Assembly (NCBI RefSeq): GCF_006494535.1
Contig: NZ_VHIQ01000001.1
Span: forward strand, 124,001-188,000
Direction of reading: 5' to 3'
DNA from: Paucihalobacter ruber
GTDB lineage: Bacteria > Bacteroidota > Bacteroidia > Flavobacteriales > Flavobacteriaceae
DNA: 64,000 nucleotides
Shown: positions 63,299 to 64,000 of the stretch, one piece after another
Numbering within the stretch: position 1 is the stretch's first letter
Layout of the letters: each line of letters begins with the position of its first letter
The notes under the pieces: model-generated
Told to the model about the DNA's origin: nothing
What the model saw: the letters and a program-made list of their open reading frames with translations, nothing else
Databases searched by the model: none
Position numbers and translations under genes: made by a program

Positions 63299-64000
63299 AT
63301 GAGAGCATCCCTATCTAAAAAGTGGTTTATTTTCTTTCCGTTTTTACTAAATGGTCTTGTATTATTGGGACAATGTCCTACGGTTAACTCTACATCGCAG
63401 TCATTTTGCGATATTGAATCATTACTAGTATCAGATTTACAAGCCAATGACGAAGGTGCTGGAATAGCATGGTTTAGTACTCCTGATTCTACTACACCCT
63501 TGTCAGGGAACGTTTCATTGGTTAATGGTGGTATTTATTACTTAGATAACGCATCTGGTGATTGCGGTAATAGAATTGCAGTTACAGTAAGTATATTAGG
63601 CCCTCCAACAGGCTTAAACTTTCAGGGTGTATGCGTGGAAGATCCAAACGAAGCGACAATAGATGATTTAGAAGCATTTGGAAACGATATCAACTGGTAC
63701 GCTTCTTCTTCAAGCACTATAGTATTGGATTTAAATACACAACTTACAGATGGCGCAATTTACTACGCCAATCAATCCAATCCCGAAACTGGTTGTAGGA
63801 CATCGCGTTTGGCTGTACAAGTTAATATCGGCATTGTACCCGTACCCGTAGGTGATGCTATACAAGAATTTTGCTTAGGTCAAGATCTGGTTCCCACAAT
63901 TGCCGATTTACAGGCCAGTGGCGAAAATCTCTGGTACGCATCAACTTCCTCAGCTTCACCTTTAGATCCAAGTACACCACTACAAGATGGTAGATCCTAT
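63299..64000 (+). CDS. Large secreted repeat protein (5' part, runs off the window)
   Basis: An open frame begins with a signal peptide (RASLSKKWFIFFPFLLNGLV, ending in LLGQ) and continues for 234 residues without stop to the window end. The body has repeats of about 80 residues with the pattern C-x(5)-DLQA and WYAS or WFST, followed by GxxYY or GRSYY (for example VSDLQANDEG and IADLQASGEN). These look like Ig-like or adhesin repeats of flavobacterial surface proteins, with conserved cysteines. A T9SS or gliding-type C-terminus cannot be seen. Confidence 0.85.
   Translation, partial: MRASLSKKWFIFFPFLLNGLVLLGQCPTVNSTSQSFCDIESLLVSDLQANDEGAGIAWFSTPDSTTPLSGNVSLVNGGIYYLDNASGDCGNRIAVTVSILGPPTGLNFQGVCVEDPNEATIDDLEAFGNDINWYASSSSTIVLDLNTQLTDGAIYYANQSNPETGCRTSRLAVQVNIGIVPVPVGDAIQEFCLGQDLVPTIADLQASGENLWYASTSSASPLDPSTPLQDGRSY

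Overview
The window looks like a chromosomal segment of a member of the Flavobacteriaceae (Bacteroidota). The DNA is AT-rich. Bacteroidota-type -7 elements (TAnnTTTG) sit 15-35 bp upstream of many starts. There is a type IX secretion C-terminal domain on an exported nuclease, a type III glutamine synthetase, TonB-receptor-like outer-membrane proteins, CarboxypepD-reg domains, and an N-terminally complete IcmF-type acyl-CoA mutase.

Layout. 1-1053: end of the trp operon (trpB 3' end, trpA). 1210-1371: a promoter/terminator-bounded stretch that could be a small RNA. 1428-5321: envelope-stress-like accessory cluster (lipoprotein, small cupin, AraC-type regulator, lmo0937-like peptide, YtxH protein, holin-X-like protein). 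5385-5970: hicAB toxin-antitoxin pair. 6104-7624: GNAT-nitrilase fusion. 7643-8684: tandem array of five 212/220-bp units, each an imperfect palindrome. 8699-18174: alaS, then an M23 peptidase-MerR-LemA-TPM-TPM run, a SASA esterase and a large outer-membrane protein. 18336-23725: der, a small membrane protein, a SIMPL protein, era, fhs. 23759-24438: REP-associated tyrosine transposase (RAYT) with two REP palindromes inside its own reading frame and an inverted REP pair beside it. 24433-28782: IcmF-like fused mutase/GTPase and a DUF4197 lipoprotein. 28997-35546: outer-membrane protein, BtuF-like receptor, pyrF, prfA, DUF3078 protein, purM. 35714-43140: lipidated subtilase with a GGDT minisatellite, beta-barrel protein, divergent glutamine synthetases (GSIII and GSII-like), Ca/Na antiporter. 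43294-47895: BlaI/M56 regulatory pair and a T9SS-exported endonuclease I. 48373-56799: small ORFs, CarboxypepD-reg protein, DoxX-like, VanX-like, AlkB-like, alpha/beta hydrolase, an SPFH-DUF4177-DUF1648-Arc operon, DUF819 transporter-like protein, DUF4369 lipoprotein. 56956-64000: tRNA-Thr, idi-queD-manA operon, prfC, LysM-PBP1 protein, and the start of a large secreted repeat protein that runs off the window.

Most genes are housekeeping (tryptophan, pyrimidine and purine synthesis, translation termination, ribosome GTPases, one-carbon and nitrogen assimilation). The accessory content most worth attention is the RAYT with REPs embedded in its coding sequence and an adjoining REP pair that supplies the icmF stop codon, the palindromic tandem array, the A-B-B-A internal duplication in the M56 protein, and the translationally coupled SPFH-Arc operon. 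No CRISPR array, prophage or classical insertion sequence was seen.
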